Source: Oscillospiraceae bacterium (GTDB lineage Bacteria; Bacillota; Clostridia; Oscillospirales; Oscillospiraceae). Taken from it: a stretch of 64,000 nucleotides of DNA. The position numbers were made by a program, and so were the translations under genes. This document shows positions 56,328 to 64,000 of the stretch, piece by piece (positions within the stretch are counted from its first letter, which is position 1; the number at the start of each line of letters is the position of its first letter). The notes beneath the pieces were generated by a model. It did no database searches. It was not told the origin of the DNA and saw only the letters and a program-made list of their open reading frames with translations. The DNA is taken from contig JAHHSJ010000005.1 in the NCBI GenBank assembly GCA_020025295.1, positions 10,643 to 74,642 on the forward strand, written 5' to 3'.

Positions 56328-57692
56328 TTACAACGCCAGCGTACCGTTTTCGTCCTCCAGCAGAATGAGAATCTTCTGTTCTGCACCGGTTTCCCCGTTG
56401 ATGCAGACCACATAATGCTGGCCGTTGTCTGCCTCGCAGATATACTCCCAGCACAGCACCTCGTATTCGCCGTCGGTGGGAATCCACGCCAGCTGCTCCT
56501 TGAGAATGGTCAGACGAGGGGACACCTTGGTTTTCGCCTCCTCGGAGGAAATGGCAGGAGGGTCGGCAGAACGCTCATGATGGTTGGAAAGGTAGGAGGT
56601 GGATTCAAAGGCCACAATGCCGCCGTTGTCCAGCGCAATGGTGATGCTGCAAAGGTCGGGATAGCAGAGAACATCTCCCTGCCGATGGGCAAAGTTGATG
56701 GTCAACCGTCCGCTGTGGTCATAGTAGTAGGTGGGCTCCATGGTTTCATAGCCATTGCGTTCCAGAAAGGCGCCGGCAATGGCGATGGCTTCCTCTTCAG
56801 AGATGGTAGGGGAGCCGACAGGACGGGAGTTGGTGATGCCCATGACCAGGCCGCCCGCCTTGGTGACAATGCAGTTCAGTTCGCCGCCGTCCACTGCGGC
56901 AGACAGGGCATAAGCGGGAATTTCGCCCTCAATGGCGTGTTCCACCTGAAACAGATCTTCTCGAAGCTCCAGACAGGCAGCGGCGGAGGCAATGGCCTGC
57001 TGTTCGGTCACCTCTGGAAGCGGTTCCAGCACCTTGGGCTGGCTGCTGGCCAGATGGTCAGAGAAGGGGCCGTCGTAGGTCATGGTGGGCACATCCGGGA
57101 AGTGGTTTTCCACCAGCTCAAAGTCGCTGCCGGCGATTTCGGTGTCCCCTTCGGTAAGCTGACTCATGCGCTGCTTTACCTCTTCTACACTGTGCAGGGA
57201 CATACTGCCGTCATTGAGCTGAGTTTCCAGTTCTTCCAGCTGCTGGGAAAGCTGGGAGGACACCAGAGAGAGGGAGTTGAGGTTGTCCATTTCCTCTTCG
57301 CTGAGTCCGCCGTTGGCGGCTGCCGCACGGGACAGAGCCGAGGAATAATCCCCCACCTTGGAGAGGAAGGAGGCGGTCTGCTCCAATTCAATGTTGGCGT
57401 AGGGAAGGGCAGCCATGGCCTGCTGAGCGGTGGCGGCTTCCGATTGGATTTCTGCGCTGAACTGGGCAATCATAGCCGGGGAAGTGACATACAGCTCCTT
57501 CTGCATGGCGGAGTCAATGCGGTTCACGCTGGTCACCACCTGAGAGAAGGCACGGAGATAGTCGGCAGCGATGGCCCGTTCATAGGCTGCCGCCTTGGAT
57601 TGCATCCGCAGCAGACCGCCCAGCAGGACGATCAGGGCGGCGCCGACATAGGAATAAATGCGGATCATGGTCCGCTGAGATAGCTTGTGCAT
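56328..57692 (-). CDS. ypeB: Spore germination protein YpeB
   Basis: 454 residues. N-terminal TM anchor (~10-28), a long helical region (~30-190) and a C-terminal tandem of PepSY-like domains (~220-450), ending in INGETGAEQKILILL. In Bacillus, YpeB localises and stabilises the spore cortex-lytic enzyme SleB; the two genes are normally adjacent. Here ypeB stands alone between comFC and gltX. Its presence marks a spore-forming lineage. Own upstream spacer, with no strong promoter identified. Confidence 0.85.
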   Translation of the reverse strand: MHKLSQRTMIRIYSYVGAALIVLLGGLLRMQSKAAAYERAIAADYLRAFSQVVTSVNRIDSAMQKELYVTSPAMIAQFSAEIQSEAATAQQAMAALPYANIELEQTASFLSKVGDYSSALSRAAAANGGLSEEEMDNLNSLSLVSSQLSQQLEELETQLNDGSMSLHSVEEVKQRMSQLTEGDTEIAGSDFELVENHFPDVPTMTYDGPFSDHLASSQPKVLEPLPEVTEQQAIASAAACLELREDLFQVEHAIEGEIPAYALSAAVDGGELNCIVTKAGGLVMGITNSRPVGSPTISEEEAIAIAGAFLERNGYETMEPTYYYDHSGRLTINFAHRQGDVLCYPDLCSITIALDNGGIVAFESTSYLSNHHERSADPPAISSEEAKTKVSPRLTILKEQLAWIPTDGEYEVLCWEYICEADNGQHYVVCINGETGAEQKILILLEDENGTLAL

Positions 57693-57802
57693 AAAGTCAG
57701 CCCCTTTGCAGTGTTAAAAATAGTTTGCTAAGGAAAGGTTGCGCAAAGAGCGTGAAAATATCAACAAGCAGGGCTGATAAATTTTACCATTGGGGAGAAA
57801 AT

Positions 57803-57836
57803 GCAAAAAAACACCGCTCAGAGCCTGAGCGGTGTT
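57803..57836 (-). terminator. Terminator of gltX
   Basis: AACACCGCTCA (57810-57820) with TGAGCGGTGTT (57825-57835), followed on the minus strand by TTTTTTTG. Confidence 0.9.
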
Positions 57837-57849
57837 TTGGGTTTTTTGT

Positions 57850-59379
57850 TTAGTTCAGCTTTTCCAGACCCACACGCAGTCTGCGCAGGCACTCGTCCTT
57901 GCCCAGAATGTGGCAGATTTCAACGGCGCCGCCGGGAGTGACTGCCTTGCCGGCAGCGGCAATACGCACCGGCCACATGACCTTGGCGTTCTTGCACTCC
58001 AGCTCTTCAGCGGTAGCAATGAGGGTGTCGTGAATGGCATCGACAGTCCAGTCGGCAATGGCTTCAAACTTGGGGATGATGACATTCAGCATGTCCCGGC
58101 TGCTCTCAGCGGAGGACTTGGACTTCTTGTGGGTAAACAGAGCCACATCGTAGTCGGGGAGAGCATCGAAGAAGTCCACCTTCTCGGGGATTTCGGTGAG
58201 CGCCTCGGTGCGCTGCTGCAGCAGGGCGGCAATCTCAGCCACATTTGCGTTGGGATTCTTGACGCTCTGGCGGATATAAGGCTCTGCCACAGCGGTGAAT
58301 TCCTCAGGAGTCATGTTGCGGAGATAGCTGGAGTTGAAGTACTTCATCTTATCCATGCTGAAGGCAGAGGGGCTCTTGGAAATGCCGCCGATGTCGAATG
58401 CGGCGATCAGCTCCGGCATGGTGAAGAACTCCTGCTCGGCAATGTCGCCCTTGGGGCTCCAACCCAGCAGAGTGACATAGTTGACGATGGCGGGGGAGAT
58501 GAAGCCCATCTTCATCAGATCCTCATAGGAGGGGTCGCCGTGGCGCTTGGACATCTTGCGGACGATGTTGTGCTCCTCGCCGGTGACCTCGTCCACTTCC
58601 TTGGCGTCGATCATGACGCTGGAGCAGTGGACATAGGTGGGAATCTCCCAGCCAAAGGCCTCGTACAGCAGGTTGTACTTGGGGGAGGAGGAGAGATATT
58701 CGCTGCCGCGGACCACGTGGGTAATGCCCATCAGGTGGTCGTCGATGACATTGGCGAAGTTATAGGTGGGCAGACCGTCGGATTTGAGCAGGATCTGATC
58801 TTCCAGATCTGCGTTGTCCACGGTAATCTCGCCGTACACGGAGTCGACAAAGGTGGTCGTGCCCTCAGGAATCTTCTGACGGATGACATAGGGCTCAGCG
58901 GCAGCCAACTTTGCGTCGATCTCCTCCTGCGTCAGATGGAGGCAGTGACGGTCATATTTTGCGTTGGGGTCGTCCTCATGGAGCTGAGCCAGACGGTCCT
59001 CGGAGCAGAAGCAGCGATAGGCGTGGCCCTTTTCGATCAGCAGTTCGGCGTACTTCTTGTAGTAGCTCATGCGCTCGGTCTGCACATAGGGAGCCACAGG
59101 GCCGCCCACATCGGGACCTTCGTCGTAGTCCAGACCGCAGGAGTCCATCGTGCGCTTAATGACCTCGACGGCATCCTCCACCTTGCGCTTCTGGTCGGTG
59201 TCCTCAATGCGGAGGATAAACTTGCCTCCGGCATGACGGGCAATCAGATAAGTGTAGAGCGCAGTACGCAGGTTGCCCACATGCATATAGCCGGTGGGAG
59301 AGGGAGCAAAACGGGTGCGGACCTCTCCGTGGGGAATGCGGGCTTCCATTTCTTCAAACCAATGGTAATCCAATTCCAT
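57850..59379 (-). CDS. gltX: Glutamate--tRNA ligase
   Basis: 509 residues. Class I synthetase: RFAPSPTGYMHVGNLRTAL (HIGH-like), LRIEDTDQKR, KSDGLPTYNFANVIDDHLMGITHVVRG (core DGLPTYNFANVIDDH) and the KMSKRHGD signature near residue 270. The start is ATG 59379, with GGAGG upstream; the in-frame extension to 59556 includes the promoter and is not coding. Probably non-discriminating or discriminating type cannot be told. Monocistronic. Confidence 0.95.
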   Translation of the reverse strand: MELDYHWFEEMEARIPHGEVRTRFAPSPTGYMHVGNLRTALYTYLIARHAGGKFILRIEDTDQKRKVEDAVEVIKRTMDSCGLDYDEGPDVGGPVAPYVQTERMSYYKKYAELLIEKGHAYRCFCSEDRLAQLHEDDPNAKYDRHCLHLTQEEIDAKLAAAEPYVIRQKIPEGTTTFVDSVYGEITVDNADLEDQILLKSDGLPTYNFANVIDDHLMGITHVVRGSEYLSSSPKYNLLYEAFGWEIPTYVHCSSVMIDAKEVDEVTGEEHNIVRKMSKRHGDPSYEDLMKMGFISPAIVNYVTLLGWSPKGDIAEQEFFTMPELIAAFDIGGISKSPSAFSMDKMKYFNSSYLRNMTPEEFTAVAEPYIRQSVKNPNANVAEIAALLQQRTEALTEIPEKVDFFDALPDYDVALFTHKKSKSSAESSRDMLNVIIPKFEAIADWTVDAIHDTLIATAEELECKNAKVMWPVRIAAAGKAVTPGGAVEICHILGKDECLRRLRVGLEKLN

Positions 59380-59424
59380 GGTAACAGACCTCCAGATGAA
59401 AAGATATAAAATCCAAGTATGGAT

Positions 59425-59453
59425 ATTGTATTGATTTCTGGTCAAAAAGTCAA
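59425..59453 (-). promoter_or_regulatory. Promoter of gltX
   Basis: Minus strand TTGACT (59453-59448), 17-nt spacer, TACAAT (59430-59425). Confidence 0.8.
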
Positions 59454-59680
59454 GTTGACAGTCGAAAATGGTTTCATTATAATATACTGCGTATGATGCC
59501 AAATGAGATACATTAAACTGGAAAAATAGCAGGTATCTGCCGGAACCGGTGACCAAAATTTCTCAATCCATCATTTTGGCGGCTTTGCAGAAGGTTCCGT
59601 TTGACTCAGCGTGATTCATCAGACTTGAAGCTGGTGCGGCAGCAGACCGCACATGATTTTTCGGAGGTAAATAATACAAA

Positions 59681-60157
59681 ATGTGGAGTACTTATGCAGG
59701 AAAACTGCTGATGACCCTTCTGATTTCCATGGCGCCGGTGCTGGAGCTGCGAGGTGCTATTCCTGTGGCTACGGCACACGGACTGGACCCTTGGGTCGCC
59801 ATTCCTGTGTCTATTTTGGGCAATCTGATTCCGGTTCCCTTCATTGTGATTTTTATTCGCAAGATTTTCCACTGGATTCAGGAAAAGAGCCCTCGGCTTG
59901 GAGCGTTGGTGCAGCGGCTGGAGAACCGTGCCAAAGCAAAGTCCGCCACGGTGGAGCGCTGTGAGTTTTGGGGGCTGCTGATTTTGGTGGCCATTCCTCT
60001 GCCGGGTACCGGAGCATGGACCGGCGCCATGGTTGCTGCCATGATGGATATGCGCCTCAAGCGTGCGTTCCCGCCCATCGCCCTTGGCGTCGCAGCGGCC
60101 GGAGGTATTGTCGCTGTGGTGACCTACGGTGCGTTTGGCATTTTGATGAACCTGTAA
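59681..60157 (+). CDS. Small multidrug export family protein (COG2426)
   Basis: 158 residues, four to five TM helices. Family marks: APVLELRGAIPVATAHGL near residues 19-36, GNLIPVPFIVIFI, FWGLLILVAIPLPGTGAWTGAM (core VAIPLPGTGAWTGAM) and GGIVAVVTYG. Despite the family name, transport activity is poorly established; relatives include DedA-like small membrane proteins. GGAGGT lies ~12 nt before the ATG. Monocistronic, with a hairpin terminator. Confidence 0.85.
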   Translation: MWSTYAGKLLMTLLISMAPVLELRGAIPVATAHGLDPWVAIPVSILGNLIPVPFIVIFIRKIFHWIQEKSPRLGALVQRLENRAKAKSATVERCEFWGLLILVAIPLPGTGAWTGAMVAAMMDMRLKRAFPPIALGVAAAGGIVAVVTYGAFGILMNL

Positions 60158-60166
60158 ATGAAACTG

Positions 60167-60215
60167 ATCGGCCTGTGCCCGCAGCTGCGGTGCGCAGGCC
60201 GATTTCTACTTTATG
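60167..60215 (+). terminator. Terminator of the COG2426 gene
   Basis: ATCGGCCTG (60167-60175) with CAGGCCGAT (60195-60203), further pairing in the loop, then TTCTACTTTAT. Confidence 0.6.
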
Positions 60216-60356
60216 GGAAAAAATGACTGAAATAGCAGATGGATCGGCTTCGGATAATACAGAGAGTAATTTGCAATGCGAAATTGGGAAACCATTGTGC
60301 AACAATGGATAGAAAGCATTTTGACGAAAGTATATGTCATATGAATTTGATTGCAT

Positions 60357-60384
60357 TTGACTTTTTTCTGTGTTAGAATACAAT
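60357..60384 (+). promoter_or_regulatory. Promoter of pyk
   Basis: TTGACT (60357-60362), 16-nt spacer, TACAAT (60379-60384). Confidence 0.7.
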
Positions 60385-60424
60385 CAGGAATTTAGTGATT
60401 AGAAGAGAGAAAAGGAGTGCAATC

Positions 60425-61840
60425 ATGAGAAAAACAAAAATTATTTGTACCATTGGACCTGCCAGCACGAACGAAGAAGTTCTGACCGGTATGTGCAAGG
60501 CGGGCATGAATGTGGCTCGACTGAATTTTTCTCACGGAACCCATGAGGAGCAGGAAGTTAAGGTCAAGCTCATCAAAAAGGTGCGGGAGAAGCTGAAGCT
60601 GCCGATTGCCATTATGCTGGATACCAAGGGACCTGAGTACCGGATTCGTACCTTCAAGAACGGCAAGGTCACTATCGCTGATGGTGCAGAGTACACCTTT
60701 ACCACCCGTGAGGTGGAGGGTGACGAGCATATGGTTTCTGTCAGCTATGCCGGTCTGGCTAAGGACCTGAATCCCGGTGACCGGGTGCTGGTCAACAACG
60801 GCCTGCTGATTTTTGAAGTGGTCAAAACCACCGATACCGATGTTATCTGCAAGACCATTGTGGGCGGCGTGATGTCCGACCGCAAGAGCATGAGCTTCCC
60901 CAATAAGGTGCTCAAGCAGGAGTACCTGAGCGAACAGGACAAGCAGGATATGCTCTTCGGCATCAAGCATGGAGCGGACTTCTTCGCCTGCTCCTTCGTG
61001 TCCTGCCGTCAGGACCTGCTGGATGTGAAGGCATTTTTGGATGCCAACGGCGGTTCCGAGATCGAGCTGATCGCCAAGATTGAAAATCAGGCTGGCATTG
61101 ATAACATTGAGGAAATTTGTCAGGCATGCAGCGGCATTATGATTGGCCGCGGCGACATGGGCGTGGAAATTCCCTTTGAGCAGCTGCCCGCAGTTCAGAA
61201 GCACCTGATTACCAAGTGCCGCCTGATGGGCAAGCGAGTGATCACCGCCACCGAGATGCTGGAATCCATGATTACCAATCCCCGTCCGACCCGTGCAGAG
61301 ATTTCCGACGTGGCAAACGCCGTGTACGATGGCACCAGTGCTATCATGCTCTCCGGCGAAACCGCTGCCGGCAAGTATCCTGTGCTGACGGTGGAAACCA
61401 TGAGCCGGATTGCGGAAAAGACCGAGGAGAGCATTTCCTACGATAAGCGTTTCCGCAACAACAACACCTTCCAGATCAAGAACACCACCGACGCCATCTC
61501 CCACGCTACCTGCGGTATGGCCATTGATATCGGCGCTTCCGCCATCACGGTTTGCACCATGTCCGGCATGACGGCACGCATGGTGTCCCGGTTCCGTCCT
61601 CCTGTGAATATTGTGGGCATGACCACCAATGAGCGCAGCTGGCGCAAGCTGGCGCTTTCCTGGGGTGTCATTCCGGTCATGAGCGAGGTGTATGATTCCA
61701 CGGATGTGCTGTTCTACGCAGCGAAAAAGCTGACCTGTGAGTGCATGGGTCTGACCGAAGGCGACAAAATCGTCGTTACCGGCGGTCAGTCCTACGGAGC
61801 TAAGGGCAGCACCAACCTGATTAAGATCGAAACGGTCTGA
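60425..61840 (+). CDS. pyk: Pyruvate kinase
   Basis: 471 residues. KIICTIGPAS and RLNFSHGTHEE at the N-terminus, MLDTKGPEYR, catalytic-site block ELIAKIENQAGI, RGDMGVEIPFEQLP, and ATEMLESMITNPRPTRAE. The C-terminal allosteric domain ends with VTGGQ and STNLIKIETV. Makes ATP and pyruvate from PEP. It lacks the extra C-terminal PEP-utiliser domain of Bacillus Pyk. The start is ATG 60425, with AAAAGGAG upstream. Monocistronic. Confidence 0.96.
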   Translation: MRKTKIICTIGPASTNEEVLTGMCKAGMNVARLNFSHGTHEEQEVKVKLIKKVREKLKLPIAIMLDTKGPEYRIRTFKNGKVTIADGAEYTFTTREVEGDEHMVSVSYAGLAKDLNPGDRVLVNNGLLIFEVVKTTDTDVICKTIVGGVMSDRKSMSFPNKVLKQEYLSEQDKQDMLFGIKHGADFFACSFVSCRQDLLDVKAFLDANGGSEIELIAKIENQAGIDNIEEICQACSGIMIGRGDMGVEIPFEQLPAVQKHLITKCRLMGKRVITATEMLESMITNPRPTRAEISDVANAVYDGTSAIMLSGETAAGKYPVLTVETMSRIAEKTEESISYDKRFRNNNTFQIKNTTDAISHATCGMAIDIGASAITVCTMSGMTARMVSRFRPPVNIVGMTTNERSWRKLALSWGVIPVMSEVYDSTDVLFYAAKKLTCECMGLTEGDKIVVTGGQSYGAKGSTNLIKIETV

Positions 61841-61850
61841 GTTTATCCCT

Positions 61851-61887
61851 CCGGGGCACAGCGGATGCTGTGCCCCGGATTTTTTTG
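61851..61887 (+). terminator. Terminator of pyk
   Basis: CCGGGGCACAGC (61851-61862) with GCTGTGCCCCGG (61867-61878), then ATTTTTTTG. Confidence 0.92.
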
Positions 61888-61918
61888 CATTTTGTATAAA
61901 GTGTCTGAAAAATAGCGG

Positions 61919-61947
61919 TTTTCATTTTGAAAATTGTGGTATATAAT
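61919..61947 (+). promoter_or_regulatory. Promoter of the beta-CASP gene
   Basis: TTTTCA (61919-61924), 17-nt spacer, perfect TATAAT (61942-61947). Confidence 0.6.
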
Positions 61948-62020
61948 GAGAGTATAAGGCGGATGCCGGGAAGCACAACCCAAAATCAAAGAGTAAAGAA
62001 ACGGTTTGAGGTGAGATTCG

Positions 62021-63628
62021 ATGAAAGTTCAGTTTATCGGTGCAACCCATGAAGTGACCGGCAGTTGTACGCTGCTGGAAGTCTGTGGCCGCCACTATTT
62101 GGTGGATTGCGGCATGGAGCAGGGTGTGGATGTGTTCCAGAACATTGAGCTTCCGGTTTCTCCGGCAGAGATCGAAGCGGTGTTTCTGACCCATGCCCAT
62201 ATTGATCATTCCGGTATGCTGCCGAAACTCTATAAGGACGGATTCCGTGGTGCCATCTTTGCAACGGAAGTCACCTGTGACCTGTGCAACATTATGCTGC
62301 GGGACTCGGCGCACATTCAGGAGTCGGAGGCCCAGTGGCAGGCGCGCAAGGCGGAACGCTCCGGCGAAGTTCCTCCGGAACCCACCTATACCATGGCGGA
62401 TGCGCTGGGTGCAATCCAGCAGTTCAGACGCTGCCCCTACGGCAAAACCATTGCGGCTGCCGAGGGCATTGAGCTTCGCTTTACCGATATCGGTCACTTG
62501 CTGGGATCGGCCTGCATCGAGCTGTGGCTGCAGGAAGGAGAACAGAAACGGAAGATCGTGTTCAGCGGTGATGTGGGCAATACCAATCAGGCCATCATCC
62601 GTGACCCTCAGAATGTGGAAGAAACGGATTATCTGGTCCTTGAGTCCACCTATGGCGACCGACTTCATGACGCCTATCAGGGCAATCTGGTGGAAGAATT
62701 TGCCGCCATTCTGCAAAAGACCCTTGATCGGGGCGGCAATGTGGTGATTCCTTCCTTTGCAGTGGGCCGTACGCAGGAGATGCTCTATGCCTTGCGTGAA
62801 ATCAAGCAGAGAGGGCTGGTGAAAGGACACGACCACTTCCCGGTCTATGTGGACAGTCCTCTGGCGTCGGAAGCCACGGCTATTTTTCTCCAGTGCGGCA
62901 CAGAGTGCTTTGATGAAGAAACGCTGGCGCTGGTCCAGCAGGGCATCAACCCCATTTGGTTCGATGACATTCGCATGACCCAGACCTCGGATGAGTCCCG
63001 TATGATTAACTTCGATACGGAGCCTAAGGTGATTTTGTCCGCCAGCGGTATGTGCGAAGCCGGCCGAATCCGCCACCACCTGAAGCATAACCTGTGGAGA
63101 AGTGAGAGCACCATCCTCTTTGTAGGCTATCAGGCCGAGCAGTCTCTGGGCCGTAAGCTGCAGGAGGGAGCCAAGAAAGTGCGCCTGTTCGGCGAGGATG
63201 TCCGTGTGAATGCGGAGATTCAGAAACTCCACGGCACCAGCGGTCACGCCGATCAGGCGGGTCTGCTCCGCTGGCTGGAAGGATTCAAAACCAAACCAAA
63301 ACAGATTTATGTCAACCATGGTGAGCAGAACTCCTGTGAAACCTTTACGGCACTGCTCCGGGAGAAGGGCTATCAGGCGGATGCGCCGTACAGCGGCACG
63401 GAATATGATCTGCTGACCGGCGAAGCCACTATTTTGACCGATGGCAAGCCAATCGAAAAGGCGAATATGACCCGTGGCGGAGCCAGAGAGAACAAAATTT
63501 ATCGGGAGCTGGTGGCCAATGCGGAGGACCTGCTCCGTCTGGCACAGGCACGCCGGGGCAAGACAAATAAGGACAATGCCAAGCTGACCGATCAGATCCG
63601 CGAGTTGATCCGCAAGTGGCAGGAATAA
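62021..63628 (+). CDS. Beta-CASP metallo-beta-lactamase-fold RNase
   Basis: 535 residues. MBL motifs: THAHIDHSG (metal-binding His/Asp), a DIGHLLGSAC His, and FSGDVG. Beta-CASP motifs: STYGDR, SFAVGRTQEM, SASGMCEAGRIRHHL and GTSGHAD. A C-terminal RMMBL domain and a basic helical tail of ~50 residues complete it. These are the motifs of the CPSF/YhfI-Ysh1-like exo/endoribonuclease family; it is distinct from RNase J. It probably processes or degrades RNA. AGGTGAG precedes the ATG. Monocistronic. Confidence 0.9.
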   Translation: MKVQFIGATHEVTGSCTLLEVCGRHYLVDCGMEQGVDVFQNIELPVSPAEIEAVFLTHAHIDHSGMLPKLYKDGFRGAIFATEVTCDLCNIMLRDSAHIQESEAQWQARKAERSGEVPPEPTYTMADALGAIQQFRRCPYGKTIAAAEGIELRFTDIGHLLGSACIELWLQEGEQKRKIVFSGDVGNTNQAIIRDPQNVEETDYLVLESTYGDRLHDAYQGNLVEEFAAILQKTLDRGGNVVIPSFAVGRTQEMLYALREIKQRGLVKGHDHFPVYVDSPLASEATAIFLQCGTECFDEETLALVQQGINPIWFDDIRMTQTSDESRMINFDTEPKVILSASGMCEAGRIRHHLKHNLWRSESTILFVGYQAEQSLGRKLQEGAKKVRLFGEDVRVNAEIQKLHGTSGHADQAGLLRWLEGFKTKPKQIYVNHGEQNSCETFTALLREKGYQADAPYSGTEYDLLTGEATILTDGKPIEKANMTRGGARENKIYRELVANAEDLLRLAQARRGKTNKDNAKLTDQIRELIRKWQE

Positions 63629-63709
63629 TTGTCCTCATCCAGAGGCAAAAAAACACCCATTTGCCACATGCACAGTGGCCGTAAAACAGTAAAATTCAAA
63701 AAATCATGA

Positions 63710-63737
63710 GAACGGCGGGACTTCGGTCACGCCGTTC
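63710..63737 (-). terminator. Hairpin at the end of the recombinase remnant
   Basis: GAACGGCG (63710-63717) with CGCCGTTC (63730-63737), followed on the minus strand by TCATGATTTTTTG. Confidence 0.4.
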
Positions 63738-63861
63738 TTCCGTTTGTAAGCTTGTCCAGCGGGAGGAAGCCGATGCCATCGTACTTGCTGTGGATGCTCT
63801 GCCTGCGCTTGCCGGAGCACTTGTCCGGAGTTTCTACATACTTGTCGGCCTTCTGGATGAA
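63727..63861 (-). pseudogene. Possible C-terminal remnant of a serine recombinase
   Basis: About 44 codons ending KADKYVETPDKCSGKRRQS, IHSKYDGIGFLPLDKL and NGRTA, then a stop codon. The PDKxSGxRxQ pattern followed by a strand and a GRTA-like end is reminiscent of DUF4368-type large serine recombinases. No upstream domain, start or SD is visible in the last ~100 bp of the window. Probably a decayed mobile-element gene; the assignment rests on a short motif and is tentative. Confidence 0.35.
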
Positions 63862-64000
63862 AAGCTCATAGAGTATGAAAATTGCAATGACTCTGATTTG
63901 ATGGAAGTGATATACTGAGGGCGTTAGAAGCAAGATTTCTACAAGATAGATTCTCAAAAAATCAGATTGAAGGCCGGAAAAGGCCGTGATATGATAAAGA
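63862..64000. other. Right-hand end of window, no gene seen
   Basis: Region beyond the remnant; no ORF with a start site, RNA or repeat was recognised. Confidence 0.3.

Noticed and set aside
63706..63918. 70-codon plus-strand ORF at the window end
   Set aside because: No SD; the opposite strand carries a better, recombinase-like motif. Neither is certain.
1..64000. CRISPR arrays, rRNA operons, complete IS elements, prophage or toxin-antitoxin modules
   Set aside because: None seen by eye: no regularly spaced repeats, no rRNA motifs, no transposase with flanking inverted repeats.

Overview
The window looks like chromosome of an anaerobic, spore-forming Clostridia member, most like an Oscillospiraceae/Ruminococcaceae gut bacterium. 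The evidence is a YpeB spore-germination protein, desulfoferrodoxin plus rubredoxin, ferredoxin-dependent 2-oxoacid oxidoreductase, a T-box leader, TTGACA/TATAAT promoters and Gram-positive cell-surface genes (class B sortase, pilin, BCCT/Lic choline genes). The family assignment is inference from gene content; no 16S gene is present. No prophage, CRISPR array or complete IS is visible, only two or three gene remnants.

Layout. 0-9 kb: partial vitamin B6 kinase, YgiQ radical SAM protein, CarD-type regulator, MFS exporter, XRE-TPR regulator, then a PhoB/PhoR-like two-component pair. 9-16 kb: a Na/Pi cotransporter behind a Pho-box-like promoter, superoxide reductase plus rubredoxin, Fe-alcohol dehydrogenase, tRNA-dihydrouridine synthase and LrgAB-like proteins. 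15-21.7 kb: a five-gene oligopeptide-type ABC importer and a hotdog thioesterase. 21.9 kb: tRNA-Leu(TAG). 22-26 kb: an unrecognised membrane/coiled-coil protein and a metal-efflux operon with a 26-residue membrane peptide, a PacL-like small protein and a P1B-type ATPase lacking the CPC motif. 26.6-32.9 kb: an ATP synthase operon with no separate delta gene; the delta C-terminal domain is fused in frame to the N-terminus of alpha. 33-37 kb: choline uptake and CDP-choline genes, including an HTH-LicC-LicA fusion. 37-45 kb: an eight-gene operon read leftward from an isoleucine T-box, carrying an XRE-cupin-acyl-CoA ligase fusion, a P-loop NTPase, a four-subunit 2-oxoacid:ferredoxin oxidoreductase, a nitrilase-family amidase and IlvE. 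45-48 kb: a minimal pilus locus. 48.5-64 kb: housekeeping genes (mutY, rpsF-ssb-rpsR, queT with a possible riboswitch, birA, comFC, ypeB, gltX, pyk, a beta-CASP nuclease) and a possible recombinase remnant.

How the genes work together. The strongest system-level reading is the 37-45 kb operon. An Ile-specific T-box would switch it on when tRNA-Ile is uncharged, and the gene set fits conversion of scavenged branched-chain fatty acids (2-methylbutyrate, isobutyrate, isovalerate) to acyl-CoA, reductive carboxylation to the 2-oxoacid, and transamination to Ile/Val/Leu. The second is the delta-alpha fused ATP synthase, which would place three delta C-terminal domains on each F1 instead of one. PhoB/PhoR with a Pho-box-driven Na/Pi transporter forms a compact phosphate-response unit.
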